Positions 1-5,573 of a stretch of DNA of 6,245 nt are shown here, one piece after another (the first letter of the stretch is position 1; each line of letters opens with the position of its first letter). The DNA is from Lachnospiraceae bacterium (GTDB lineage: Bacteria > Bacillota > Clostridia > Lachnospirales > Lachnospiraceae), in assembly GCA_900755865.1 (NCBI GenBank), contig CAAEHZ010000540.1:1-6245 (forward strand), given 5' to 3'. Both the position numbers and the translations under genes were made by a program. The notes below the pieces were generated by a model. The model worked only from the letters and a program-made list of their open reading frames with translations. It made no database searches and was not told where the DNA came from.

Positions 1-140
1 CCAATTCCCGCAGCTTTGCCGGGTATGGCAGACAAAAGGGCTGGGAGCGCGAAAGATCTGCAACGGACAGCGACAACCATGCCGCAGAAATCCCGGACGG
101 CTTTGTAGAGATTACAGAGCAGATCGAGATGCCGTTCTGA
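1..140 (+). CDS. C-terminal end of an unidentified element-encoded protein (5' truncated)
   Basis: The frame beginning at base 3 is open from the window edge to a TGA at 138-140 and gives 45 residues. The peptide is hydrophilic, with an Arg/Lys-rich start (GYGRQKGWERERS) and an acidic tail ending DGFVEITEQIEMPF. An acidic end closing in a Pro-Phe dipeptide recalls the C-terminal tip of single-stranded DNA-binding proteins (usually DDDIPF-like), and SSB-like genes are common in these elements, but the fragment holds no fold-defining motif, so this is only a suggestion. Its place just upstream of xis-int on the same strand fits a last-but-two gene of the element. I do not recognise the family. 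Confidence 0.5.
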   Translation, partial: NSRSFAGYGRQKGWERERSATDSDNHAAEIPDGFVEITEQIEMPF

Positions 141-151
141 AAGGCACGGTT

Positions 152-192
152 TGTTGCAAAGCCTGTTGCTGTCCTGTTGCCGGGCTGGTTGC
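152..192 (+). repeat. Four phased GTTGC direct repeats in the xis upstream region
   Basis: GTTGC occurs at 153-157, 165-169, 176-180 and 188-192, with start-to-start steps of 12, 11 and 12 bp, close to one DNA helical turn. Three copies are preceded by T and the last by G; the last two extend to GTTGCCGG. Two further copies (317-321 and 330-334) lie near the hairpin before xis. The block sits in the 239-bp non-coding stretch between the upstream gene and xis (141-379). Phased short repeats like this often bind a cooperative DNA-binding protein; an element regulator or Xis is possible, but nothing in the window proves it. Confidence 0.4.
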
Positions 193-227
193 CGGAGAAA
201 TCCTTGTCCTGTCAGGTTTTTCTACCT

Positions 228-257
228 TTGACAACCAAAACAACAGAAAAATAGAAG
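228..257 (+). promoter_or_regulatory. Possible promoter for xis (perfect -35, weak -10)
   Basis: A consensus TTGACA lies at 228-233. The best -10 at an acceptable distance is TAGAAG at 252-257 (4 of 6, 18-bp spacer), which is poor, so the promoter would be weak or would need an activator. It would give a leader of about 115 bases before xis that includes the hairpin at 310-329. Confidence 0.25.
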
Positions 258-309
258 AAAAGGACAATCGTAAATCAACCGTCAGACCGGGTATGTTTCG
301 AGGTTTTTG

Positions 310-329
310 GAAGTCCGTTGCCGGACTTC
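310..329 (+). other. Perfect 8-bp hairpin in the xis leader
   Basis: GAAGTCCG (310-317) and CGGACTTC (322-329) are exact reverse complements around a TTGC loop. No T-run follows, so it is not a standard intrinsic terminator. It lies 32 bp upstream of the xis Shine-Dalgarno and could be an mRNA stability/regulatory hairpin or a dyad operator. Confidence 0.5.
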
Positions 330-379
330 GTTGCCGCCTCGCCCTGCCTGGCTATTTTTATAAGGAGGGTAAACTGCCT

Positions 380-574
380 ATGAAGGAAATCCCGATTTGG
401 GAAAAGAGCAATCTGAGCTTGGAGGAAGCTGCGGCTTACTCCGGCATTGGCATCAACAAACTGCGCGAGATCACCAACGAGGACCGGTGCAAATTCGTCC
501 TCTGGGTGGGCAACAAGCGCTTGATTAAACGCCGCCTGTTCGATCAGTTCATCGAGCAGGCGTATTCTATTTGA
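380..574 (+). CDS. xis: Tn916-family excisionase (recombination directionality factor)
   Basis: This 64-residue protein is a small winged-helix DNA-bending factor that, in Tn916-type elements, works with the integrase to favour excision over integration. It shows the family's N-terminal I-P-I-W-E signature (residues 4-8), a helix-turn-helix-like stretch with SLEEAAAYSGIGINKLREI (about 12-31), the wing region around WVGNKRLIKR (42-51), and a final amphipathic helix. Tn916 Xis is of about the same length (67 residues, from memory). The start at 380 is chosen because AAGGAGGG (362-369) lies 10 bp upstream; the in-frame ATG at 293 would add 29 residues read through the leader hairpin and has no comparable ribosome site. 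It lies 85 bp upstream of int on the same strand. Identification rests on motif and gene order and is firm at family level. Confidence 0.92.
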   Translation: MKEIPIWEKSNLSLEEAAAYSGIGINKLREITNEDRCKFVLWVGNKRLIKRRLFDQFIEQAYSI

Positions 575-592
575 AATTTGTGGTGTAAATCG

Positions 593-633
593 GAGCCTTG
601 ATATGATACAATAAGTGTGTCATATCAAGGCTC
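593..633 (+). promoter_or_regulatory. Perfect 14-bp inverted repeat between xis and int
   Basis: GAGCCTTGATATGA (593-606) and TCATATCAAGGCTC (620-633) are exact reverse complements separated by 13 bp. In RNA this would be a strong hairpin followed only by a short, interrupted T stretch (CTCTTTCC), so it could attenuate xis read-through into int without being a classical terminator. In DNA the arms flank an extended -10 and could form an operator. The inner motif ATATCAAGGCT recurs downstream of int at 1982-1992. Confidence 0.65.
604..612 (+). promoter_or_regulatory. Candidate extended -10 promoter for int inside the inverted repeat
   Basis: TGA-TACAAT has a TGn extension (604-606) followed by a 5-of-6 -10 hexamer (607-612). 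No convincing -35 lies 16-18 bp upstream. The hexamer begins right at the end of the left arm of the 14-bp inverted repeat, so a protein bound to the arms would cover the promoter. Transcripts starting near 618-620 would lack the left arm and escape the long hairpin. Confidence 0.35.
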
Positions 634-652
634 TTTCCATCACGGAAAGGAG
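633..652 (+). promoter_or_regulatory. int ribosome binding site partly held in a small hairpin
   Basis: AAAGGAG (646-652) lies 7 bp before the int ATG at 660 and fixes that start. CTTTCC (633-638) is exactly complementary to GGAAAG (644-649) around a 5-base loop, so the 5' half of the Shine-Dalgarno could be masked in the mRNA. The hairpin is short; any effect would be modest. Confidence 0.4.
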
Positions 653-659
653 TTTGACA

Positions 660-1859
660 ATGTCCGAAAAGAGAAAAGACAACAAGGGACGCATCCTGCG
701 AACAGGGGAGAGCCAGAGAAAAGACCTGATTTATCAATATCGGTACACAGACATTCGCGGCAAACGGCAGACGGTGTATTCCTCCGATCTAAAAGAACTG
801 CGGGAAAAAGAAAAGGAAATCCAGAAGCAGCTCGACGATGGCATTGATTATGCGGCTGGCAAAATCAACGTCATTCAACTGCTGGAACGCTACATCAGCA
901 TCAAACAGGGCGTGCGCTACAATACCAAGGTTGGCTATAACTTCGTGCTGAATCTGGTGAAGAAAGAAGATTTTGGCTACCGTTCCATCCGGGACATCAA
1001 GGTTTCGGATGCACAGAAATGGATCATGAAGCTGCACGAGGACGGAAAGGGATACAGCACCCTCACCAGCGTTCGGGGCGTTGTCAAACCGGCTTTCCAG
1101 ATGGCGTACAACGAAGATGTGATCCGCCGGAATCCCTTTGATTTCAAGCTGGTCGATGTGGTTTCCAACGATTCACAGAAGCGCATTGCCATGACGGAGG
1201 AACAGCAGACGCTTTGGATGGATTTCATCCGGGAGGACAAGACCTACTGCAAGTATTACGACGAGTTTGTGGTGCTGCTGGGAACTGGGATGCGCGTCAG
1301 CGAGTTCTGCGGGCTGACAAAGGCTGATCTGGACTTTACCGGGCGGAAAATCCGGGTAGATCACCAGCTCGTCCGAGAGCGCGGCGGCAAGTATTATGTG
1401 GAGAAAACCAAAACCGAGTGCGGCTGTCGCTACATTCCCATGACGGATGAGGTTTACCGAAGCCTACAAAAGATTCTCTCCCGCCGCAAGCGCGTGAAAA
1501 CGGAAACGATCATCGACGGGTACAGCGGTTTTCTTCTGCTGGACAAGAACGATAGTCCGAAGGTTGCCTTGCACATCGAGAATGAAATGCGCTGGGCGAT
1601 GAAGAAATATCAAAAGCTACACCCGGACAAGCCGCTGCCGCACATCACACCCCATGTGTTCCGACACACCTTCTGCACGAACATGGCGAACGCTGGCATG
1701 GACATCAAGACCTTGCAGTATGTCATGGGACATTCCGATGTGGGTGTCACGCTGAATGTTTACACCCATGCGAGCTATGACCGCGCCGCCGAGCAGATGG
1801 CAAAGATCATTGATTTCAAAGGGCTTGCCGCACCGGAACCGCAGAGAAAATCAGGTTGA
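660..1859 (+). CDS. int: Tn916-family tyrosine integrase
   Basis: This 399-residue site-specific recombinase catalyses integration and excision of the element. The opening MSEKRKDNKGRILRTGESQR is nearly the same as the start of Tn916 Int, whose length (about 405) is also similar. Residues 1-65 form the arm-site-binding N-domain, about 70-170 the SAM-like core-binding domain, and about 180-390 the catalytic domain. The catalytic set is complete: Arg212 (GTGMRVSE), beta-hairpin Lys251, His332 and Arg335 (PHVFRHTF), His358 (GHSD) and nucleophile Tyr368 (NVYTHASY). The start at 660 is chosen for its AAAGGAG site and the match to Tn916 Int; a GTG at 615 would add 15 residues read from the upstream hairpin. 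It is the last gene of the element and should act with the Xis upstream on sites including the repeats at 1903-1942. No frameshift or missing catalytic residue is seen, so it is probably active. Confidence 0.96.
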   Translation: MSEKRKDNKGRILRTGESQRKDLIYQYRYTDIRGKRQTVYSSDLKELREKEKEIQKQLDDGIDYAAGKINVIQLLERYISIKQGVRYNTKVGYNFVLNLVKKEDFGYRSIRDIKVSDAQKWIMKLHEDGKGYSTLTSVRGVVKPAFQMAYNEDVIRRNPFDFKLVDVVSNDSQKRIAMTEEQQTLWMDFIREDKTYCKYYDEFVVLLGTGMRVSEFCGLTKADLDFTGRKIRVDHQLVRERGGKYYVEKTKTECGCRYIPMTDEVYRSLQKILSRRKRVKTETIIDGYSGFLLLDKNDSPKVALHIENEMRWAMKKYQKLHPDKPLPHITPHVFRHTFCTNMANAGMDIKTLQYVMGHSDVGVTLNVYTHASYDRAAEQMAKIIDFKGLAAPEPQRKSG

Positions 1860-1902
1860 AGCAATCGCAGCCATTACACCAATTACTACACCATTTGCCC
1901 GA

Positions 1903-1942
1903 AAATCTGCGTAGAGTTACGGAAATCCGCGTAGGTTTCCGG
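1903..1942 (+). repeat. Tandem 20-bp repeat, candidate integrase arm-binding sites
   Basis: Two contiguous 20-bp units (1903-1922 and 1923-1942) match at 16 of 20 positions and share AAATCyGCGTAG at their start. The second unit also carries a 6-bp dyad, CGGAAA (1920-1925) with TTTCCG (1936-1941). A shorter pair, TACACCA at 1875-1881 and 1887-1893, lies just upstream. Int proteins of the Tn916 family have an N-domain that binds short direct repeats near the element ends (called DR-2 in Tn916); position and form fit such sites, but binding is inferred. Confidence 0.55.
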
Positions 1943-1968
1943 CATGACAGCAAAAATGAAGTAAGCGC

Positions 1969-2004
1969 CAAAAGCCCTGAAATATCAAGGCTTGGAGGCT
2001 TTTG
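1969..2004 (+). other. Inverted repeat at the element's right end sharing a motif with the int leader
   Basis: CAAAAGCC (1969-1976) and GGCTTTTG (1997-2004) are exact reverse complements. Between them lies a second, overlapping near-palindrome, AGCCCTGAAATATCAAGGCT (1972-1991). It contains ATATCAAGGCT, also found at 622-632 and, inverted, at 594-604. The hairpin ends in TTTT, so weak termination of int transcription is possible, but the run is short; a protein-binding role at the element end is equally plausible. Confidence 0.4.
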
Positions 2005-2020
2005 AAGGGATATATAAGCA

Positions 2021-2500
2021 ATGACAAAAATCTTATTCATCTGCCACGGCAACATCTGCCGTTCCCCAATGGCAGAGTTTGTTTTAAAGGACATGGTCGC
2101 AAAGCGCGGGCTTGCCGGGCGGTTTGAAATTGCGTCGGCGGCGACGAGCACGGAGGAAATCTGGAATGGGGTGGGTAATCCGGTGTATCCGCCCGCGAGG
2201 GAGGAACTGGCGAAGCATGGAATCGGCTGCGAGGGCAAGCGGGCAGTGCAACTGAAAAAATCGGATTATGATTCCTATGATTACCTTATCGGTATGGATA
2301 CAATGAATATGCGGAATATGGAGCGGATAACGGGGCATCCATCGGGCGGGAAAATGAGGATGCTGTTGGAGTATGCCGGGGAGGCGCGGGGGATAGCAGA
2401 CCCTTGGTATTCCGGAGCGTTTGATGTAACTTACAGGGATGTAGTGACCGGCTGCAGCGCGTTTCTGGAGTATCTGGAGGAAAATCTGCCTTTAACATGA
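2021..2500 (+). CDS. Low-molecular-weight protein tyrosine phosphatase
   Basis: This 159-residue cytosolic enzyme would remove phosphate from phosphotyrosine through a cysteine-phosphate intermediate. The P-loop C-X5-R is at the N-terminus (Cys8, Arg14, Ser15 in CHGNICRSPMAE) and the general-acid loop DPWY is at 127-130. Length and layout are normal for the family. The third loop position has Ile12; arginine phosphatases of the YwlE type have Thr there, so a phosphotyrosine rather than phosphoarginine substrate is more likely (family knowledge). AAGGGA at 2005-2010 lies 10 bp before the ATG, a fair ribosome site. The gene begins 161 bp after int, and its upstream DNA is probably element-derived. 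The first 28 or so codons favour ATC, TTC, CAC, GGC and AAC, whereas later codons use ATT, AAT and CAT more freely. The protein itself looks intact. Confidence 0.93.
   Translation: MTKILFICHGNICRSPMAEFVLKDMVAKRGLAGRFEIASAATSTEEIWNGVGNPVYPPAREELAKHGIGCEGKRAVQLKKSDYDSYDYLIGMDTMNMRNMERITGHPSGGKMRMLLEYAGEARGIADPWYSGAFDVTYRDVVTGCSAFLEYLEENLPLT
2046..2062 (+). other. Predicted attachment-site core within the phosphatase P-loop codons
   Basis: ACGGCA (2046-2051) and TGCCGT (2057-2062) are exact reverse complements around ACATC. Two short inverted arms around a 5-8 bp crossover are the usual core architecture for tyrosine recombinases. The site lies in the codons for His9 to Arg14, the most conserved part of the gene, as expected for an element that uses a conserved coding site and regenerates it. 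The matching copy would be at the element's left end, outside this window, so the call is inference. Confidence 0.4.
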
Positions 2501-2513
2501 GGCAATCGTTCTG

Positions 2514-2542
2514 TTGCGGGAAAGGGTGTCCCGTGTTATAAT
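2514..2542 (+). promoter_or_regulatory. Promoter for the GGDEF/EAL-HAD operon
   Basis: A perfect TATAAT (2537-2542) is preceded by TGT (2534-2536), giving an extended -10. TTGCGG (2514-2519) stands exactly 17 bp upstream as a weak -35. Transcription would start near 2549, about 60 bases before the preferred start codon. CGGGA (2517-2521) and TCCCG (2529-2533) form a small dyad within the spacer that might be an operator. Confidence 0.7.
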
Positions 2543-2609
2543 AGTCATATTATGGGAATGGATAATCTGACAAATGTCAGGTGAAGGATGCGGACGAGGA
2601 GAGCAGCGG

Positions 2610-4904
2610 ATGAAATGGATAATCTTTCTGGTTTTATGCTGCATGGCAGGTTTGTTAATTGCATGGATTTATAATGCAAAAAAGCACGAGGGAAGTCTGG
2701 CTAAGGTAATAGTCAGGCTTCTTAGTATTGCTGTTTTTACATTGGCGGCAGAGTGTGTTTTTATTATATCGGAGAAGGTAACGGTAGCGGAAATTGCCAT
2801 GGGCTGTTATTATGCCAGCATCGACTGGCTGGTTCTGGTGATGCTTCAGTATGTGGAGGTTTATACGGGGGCATTCCGGAAGAAAAACTGGGTGCGGAAT
2901 TTGTGTGTGGTATTTGCGGCGGCAGATACCTTTGCGCTGCTGACAAATGTTTTCTGGAAGTGGGCGTTTGAACTGCAGAGAAAGAGTTTTGCAGCGAAAT
3001 ACATGATTTGGGATGTGGTGTATCATGAGCCTTGGTTCTGGCTGCATCTTGGCTTTACTTATATGATAGTGATTTTCAGCGTGGCAGCTCTGGCAGTGCA
3101 GCTGTTTCGGACGCCCCGGTTTTACCGCGGACGTTTTCGGACGGTTATTCTTTTATTTCTGATTGTTGTGGCATTAAACGGAGCTTATACCATGGGGAGC
3201 TTTCCTCTGGATATTTCTATTTTTCTGTATTGTATTCTGGCGATGCAGATTTGTTATTATTCCCTTTTTTACAAGCCCACAGGGCTGATTGGACGGACGC
3301 TTTCCATGGTGGTAGCGGATATCAACGGCGCTGTATTCTGCTTTGATTACTGGAATCATTGCGTTTATGCCAATAAGCGGGCGAAGGAGTATTATCCCGG
3401 GGAAACAGAAAAAGCAGCGGAGAAAATATGGGAGAAGCGTCTTTTGGAGAACCGGGAAAGTGAGAAGGAGCGGGAGGAATGGGAGGAAATTCTCGAAATC
3501 AACGGTCAGGAATATCATTTCAGCATGGGGTATCAGAAGCTGCGGGACAAGAGGGGAGAATATCTGGGCTGTTTTTTTACCATGATAGACAAGACGGATG
3601 AAATCCGGCAGTTTGAGCAGGAGCATTACCGGATTACTCATGATGAACTGACCGGACTGTATAACAGGGCATTTTTCTTTCAGAAGGTAAAGGAATTATT
3701 ACAGGAGAACCCTACGACACAGTATTTTATGATGTGTTCCAACATCAAGGGTTTTAAGCTGTACAACGACCTGTATGGTGTGGCAAAGGGAGATGAACTG
3801 TTGAAGCGGCAGGCGGAAATTATGAAGAGTACCGCGAGGCCGGACAGGGTCGGGGGCAGAATTTCAGGAGATGAGTTTGCCATGTTATTTCCGCTGGGAT
3901 ATCCTGCGGAGAAGAATTTTGAAAAGGGTGTAGAAAAGCTGCGGGAGGAATTTTACAGCAGTCAGTACCAGCTTCACGTTTATGCGGGAATTTATACAAT
4001 CACAGACCGGGAAGAGCCGGTTTCCATTATGTGTGACAAGGCAAAGATGGCGATTGAAGCCCACAGCGGAGATTATAATACGCGGGTGACGTATTATGAC
4101 AAGGCGCTTCTGGAAAAATCATTGTATGAGCGGCAGATTGTAGGAGAGTTTGACGGAGCGCTGGAAAGGCAGGAATTCTGCATGTTTTTGCAGCCCCAGG
4201 TTTCTACCGATGGAAGGGTGCTGGGAGCGGAGGCACTGGTTCGCTGGCAGCATCCGGTAAGAGGGTTGGTATATCCGGGAGAATTTATTGACATCTTTGA
4301 AAAATCCGGCCTGATTTACCGGCTGGACAAGTATATGTGGGAGCTTGCGGTAAAGAAGCTTCGGGAATGGAAGGGGACAGAGAAGGAATATCTGTATCTG
4401 TCGGTGAATATTTCTGCAAAGGACTTCTACTACATGGATATTTATGAGGAAATCACCAGGCTGGTGGAAAAGTACGAGATTTCCCCTGAAAAGCTGAAGC
4501 TGGAGATTACGGAAACGGTGCTGATGACGGAAATGAAACATCAGCTGGAGCTGCTTGACAGGCTTCGGAAACGTGGTTTCCAGATAGAAATGGATGATTT
4601 TGGAAGCGGTTATTCTTCTCTGAATATGCTGAAGGATATTGAGGTGGATGTGGTAAAGATTGATATGGGCTTTTTGCGGCAGAAAAACCGCAAGACCAGA
4701 AGCATGTTGATTCTGAATTGTATCATCCATCTGATTAGGCAGCTTGGAATGGAAGTCATCACAGAAGGCGTGGAAACAAAGGAACAGGTGGAAGAACTGA
4801 TGGAAATGGGCTGTAATATGTTTCAGGGCTATTATTTTGCGAAGCCTATGCCGGTAGAAAAATTTGAAGAAGGGATAACAGATGGTACAGGCAGTTATCT
4901 TTGA
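2610..4904 (+). CDS. 7TM sensor with degenerate GGDEF and intact EAL domain (predicted c-di-GMP phosphodiesterase)
   Basis: This 764-residue inner-membrane protein probably hydrolyses cyclic di-GMP in response to a signal sensed in or at the membrane. About seven hydrophobic helices fill residues 1-220, resembling the 7TM N-terminal domain of some histidine kinases and diguanylate cyclases. A PAS-like segment follows (about 228-335), then GGDEF (about 340-500) and EAL (about 505-755). The GGDEF signature reads SGDEF (419-423), the metal-binding DxD before FK is Asn378-Ile-Lys380, and there is no RxxD inhibitory site, so cyclase activity is doubtful; the GD pair at 394-395 is kept. The EAL set is complete: E541-A-L, Asn600, Glu632, D662-D663, Lys683, Glu719 and Gln739. 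The start at 2610 has GAGGAG 8 bp upstream and begins directly with a membrane helix; the ATG at 2574 lacks a ribosome site. It is co-transcribed with the overlapping HAD gene. Confidence 0.93.
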   Translation: MKWIIFLVLCCMAGLLIAWIYNAKKHEGSLAKVIVRLLSIAVFTLAAECVFIISEKVTVAEIAMGCYYASIDWLVLVMLQYVEVYTGAFRKKNWVRNLCVVFAAADTFALLTNVFWKWAFELQRKSFAAKYMIWDVVYHEPWFWLHLGFTYMIVIFSVAALAVQLFRTPRFYRGRFRTVILLFLIVVALNGAYTMGSFPLDISIFLYCILAMQICYYSLFYKPTGLIGRTLSMVVADINGAVFCFDYWNHCVYANKRAKEYYPGETEKAAEKIWEKRLLENRESEKEREEWEEILEINGQEYHFSMGYQKLRDKRGEYLGCFFTMIDKTDEIRQFEQEHYRITHDELTGLYNRAFFFQKVKELLQENPTTQYFMMCSNIKGFKLYNDLYGVAKGDELLKRQAEIMKSTARPDRVGGRISGDEFAMLFPLGYPAEKNFEKGVEKLREEFYSSQYQLHVYAGIYTITDREEPVSIMCDKAKMAIEAHSGDYNTRVTYYDKALLEKSLYERQIVGEFDGALERQEFCMFLQPQVSTDGRVLGAEALVRWQHPVRGLVYPGEFIDIFEKSGLIYRLDKYMWELAVKKLREWKGTEKEYLYLSVNISAKDFYYMDIYEEITRLVEKYEISPEKLKLEITETVLMTEMKHQLELLDRLRKRGFQIEMDDFGSGYSSLNMLKDIEVDVVKIDMGFLRQKNRKTRSMLILNCIIHLIRQLGMEVITEGVETKEQVEELMEMGCNMFQGYYFAKPMPVEKFEEGITDGTGSYL

Positions 4905-5562
4905 TATGGATGGAACTTTAATAGATACGGAGAAATATTACCGGATTTGCTGGCCGAAGTCACTGGCGGATTACGGATATGATATGACGGATGCGCAGGC
5001 GCTTGTCATGCGGAGCCTGGGCAGTCCCTATGGAATTGCACAGCTGCGGGAATGGTTCGGGGAGGATTTTCCCTTTGAGGAAACGCGAAGCAGACGCCGG
5101 GAGCTGATGGAGGAATGTCTGGCCAGGGAAGGAATTGAATGTAAGCCCGGGGCAGTAGAACTTCTTAAGGAGCTGCGCAGGCGGGGAATTGTCACAGCGG
5201 TTGCAACGGCGACAGATATGGAGCGCACCGGCAGATATTTGAAAAGAGCGGGGCTGGATGAGTATTTTGACAGGATATTGAGTGCAACGATGGTAGAGCG
5301 GGGAAAACCGGCGCCGGATGTATATCTATTTGCAGCGGAGCAGTTAAAGCTGCCGCCGGAAGCGTGTATCGCGGTAGAGGATTCTCCCAACGGTGTTCTT
5401 TCTGCTTTCCGGGCAGGAATGAGGGTTGTCATGGTGCCGGACCAGACGGAGCCGGATGAGGAGCTGGAAAAGTGCATCTGGGCAAAGGTGCGGAGTCTTG
5501 GGGAGATAATTCCCCTTTTGGAAAGCGAAAAAAAGGAAGGTCTATTGCAATTTCCCATGTAG
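4882..5562 (+). CDS. HAD-superfamily phosphatase / beta-phosphoglucomutase-like hydrolase
   Basis: This 226-residue cytosolic protein belongs to the HAD subfamily with an alpha-helical cap inserted after motif I. Motif I is DMDGTLID with nucleophile Asp8 and acid/base Asp10, motif II is Thr109 (VATAT), motif III is Lys142 (RGKPAPD), and motif IV is Glu166-Asp167 (VEDSPNG). These are the features of small-molecule phosphatases and phosphosugar mutases such as Gph or beta-PGM; the substrate cannot be read from sequence. The start ATG lies 23 bp inside the end of the c-di-GMP gene, with AAGGGA at 4870-4875 and a 6-bp spacer, which suggests translational coupling. The C-terminal tail after about residue 213 is polar and not part of the core fold. 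A link to c-di-GMP signalling is possible only by context. Confidence 0.92.
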   Translation: MVQAVIFDMDGTLIDTEKYYRICWPKSLADYGYDMTDAQALVMRSLGSPYGIAQLREWFGEDFPFEETRSRRRELMEECLAREGIECKPGAVELLKELRRRGIVTAVATATDMERTGRYLKRAGLDEYFDRILSATMVERGKPAPDVYLFAAEQLKLPPEACIAVEDSPNGVLSAFRAGMRVVMVPDQTEPDEELEKCIWAKVRSLGEIIPLLESEKKEGLLQFPM

Positions 5563-5573
5563 TGTGTTATTCT
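5545..5573 (+). promoter_or_regulatory. Promoter for the phosphate butyryltransferase gene
   Basis: TTGCAA (5545-5550, 4 of 6) and TATTCT (5568-5573, 4 of 6) are 17 bp apart, and TGT before the -10 makes it an extended type. The start would be near 5580, giving a leader of about 65 bases. The -35 lies within the end of the HAD coding region. No terminator separates the two genes, so read-through is also possible. Confidence 0.5.

Larger units (their letters stand above)
1..2062 (+). mobile_element. Right end of a Tn916/Tn1549-like integrative conjugative element (left part outside window)
   Basis: An Xis-Int pair of the Tn916 family sits at the end of the block, preceded by the tail of another element gene and followed by repeats and then by ordinary host metabolism and signalling genes. 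This order, with the integrase as the last gene pointing outward, is the usual right-end layout of Tn916/Tn1549-type elements. The right boundary is inferred to lie in the inverted repeat at 2046-2062 inside the phosphatase gene; an alternative is anywhere between 1943 and 2020. No conjugation, relaxase or cargo gene is in the window, so whether the full element is conjugative, mobilisable or decayed cannot be said. The Xis and Int reading frames are both intact. Confidence 0.75.

Noticed and set aside
293..379. Longer N-terminus for the excisionase from an ATG at 293
   Set aside because: It reads through the 8-bp leader hairpin, lacks a good ribosome site, and the strong AAGGAGGG at 362-369 points to the ATG at 380, where the Xis family signature begins.
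593..640. Intrinsic terminator between xis and int
   Set aside because: The stem is strong but the 13-base loop is long and the following CTCTTTCC is not a real T-run; kept as a regulatory inverted repeat instead.
615..659. Upstream GTG start for int at 615
   Set aside because: It lies in the loop of the 14-bp inverted repeat without a Shine-Dalgarno; the ATG at 660 has AAAGGAG and matches the N-terminus of Tn916 Int.
2574..2609. Upstream ATG start for the c-di-GMP protein at 2574
   Set aside because: No ribosome site precedes it, and it would add 12 polar residues before the first membrane helix; GAGGAG at 2596-2601 fits the start at 2610.
4119..4730. Reverse-strand open frames of 200 codons or more in the EAL region and across the HAD gene (5028-5750)
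   Set aside because: They lie opposite clearly coding, domain-bearing genes, have no family features and lack ribosome sites; they are by-products of forward-strand codon bias.
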